A model generated the notes under the pieces. That model saw only the letters and a list, made by a program, of their open reading frames with translations, did no database searches and had not been told where the DNA came from. The position numbers and the translations under genes were made by a program. Below, piece by piece: positions 6,386 to 6,657 of a DNA stretch of 6,657 nucleotides; within the stretch, counting starts at the first letter, position 1, and the number at the start of each line of letters is the position of its first letter. Source of the stretch: Pseudonocardiales bacterium (GTDB lineage: Bacteria; Actinomycetota; Actinomycetes; Mycobacteriales; Jatrophihabitantaceae); contig JAVEEO010000130.1 of NCBI GenBank assembly GCA_030840415.1, forward strand, positions 1-6,657. Reading direction: 5' to 3'.

Positions 6386-6657
6386 GTGGCTACCACGTTC
6401 TGGCCCAGCATCGCGGCCGCGCTGCGCAACACCACCCGGACCACCCGTGCCCCGATGGTCTGGGACCCGGCGTCGCTGCTGATGTCCCGGTTCGGCTTCG
6501 GCATCGAGGCCAAGACCCGGGCCGACCTGGACCACTACGGCCTGGACGGCTGGTGGCAGAACCAGGTCAGCTTCAGCCGCGGGCCCGGCGCGGGCTACGC
6601 CGGCAACGCCACGATCGCCGCCCAGGGGCCGCTGCTGTCCAAGAGCCCGCCCGAGGT
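6386..6657 (+). CDS. DUF1800-family protein, N-terminal part (partial)
   Basis: The reading frame opens after a TAA at 6356-6358 and runs off the window end, giving 90 complete codons from GTG 6386. The segment DPASLLMSRFGFGIEAKTRADLDHYGLDGWWQNQV (residues 27-61) matches the start of DUF1800 proteins, which have an LL-x-R-x-[TG]-FG pattern followed by a 'G-[LV]-D-x-W' stretch. The biochemical function of DUF1800 is not known to me; genes of this family often sit beside DUF1501 genes, which would lie downstream of this window. The first 26 residues show no clear signal peptide. GTG 6386 is preferred because GGAGAG lies 8 nt upstream; GTG 6377 is also in frame but overlaps that site. The codon bias is that of the neighbouring genes. 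It may be a separate transcription unit from the mre cluster. Confidence 0.8.
   Translation, partial: MATTFWPSIAAALRNTTRTTRAPMVWDPASLLMSRFGFGIEAKTRADLDHYGLDGWWQNQVSFSRGPGAGYAGNATIAAQGPLLSKSPPE

Overview
The window comes from the chromosome of a high-GC actinobacterium. GC is very high, third codon positions are almost all G or C, GTG starts occur, and the protein sequences resemble those of filamentous, spore-forming actinobacteria. It carries a complete, tightly packed mre (cell-shape, elongasome) cluster, all on the + strand. Mycobacteria and corynebacteria lack mreB, so they are unlikely sources. Genus and species cannot be read from this sequence.

Layout: 1-78 is the 3' end of ndk (nucleoside diphosphate kinase). 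79-303 is a non-coding leader, lower in GC toward its 3' end, that probably holds the mre promoter. Then follow mreB (304-1353), mreC (1412-2272), mreD (2269-2817), the class B penicillin-binding protein mrdA/PBP2 (2804-5140) and rodA (5137-6303). Three of the four junctions overlap by 4, 14 and 4 nt, which suggests translational coupling. The mreB-mreC junction is a 58-nt gap with its own Shine-Dalgarno sequence. An 82-nt spacer follows rodA, and then a DUF1800-family gene begins that is cut by the window end.

How the genes work together: MreB is the actin-like cytoplasmic scaffold. MreC (membrane anchor, coiled coil, periplasm-type beta domain) and MreD (polytopic membrane protein) link it to the enzyme pair RodA (SEDS glycosyltransferase) and PBP2 (transpeptidase), which polymerise and crosslink peptidoglycan. 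In Streptomyces the homologous set acts mainly in aerial hyphae and spore-wall synthesis. That role is inferred here by analogy.

The least explained element is at the 3' end. A perfect 14-bp inverted repeat with a 9-nt loop (6345-6381) has the probable Shine-Dalgarno of the DUF1800 gene inside its 3' arm and the matching anti-Shine-Dalgarno in its 5' arm. It looks like a translational switch or an operator and not a simple terminator. Other notable points are an 18-bp tandem repeat coding for a Ser/Gly/Pro-rich tail on PBP2, six cysteines in the extracytoplasmic part of PBP2, and a 15-bp tandem duplication at the MreB N-terminus. Most of the rest is a standard actinobacterial mre operon.
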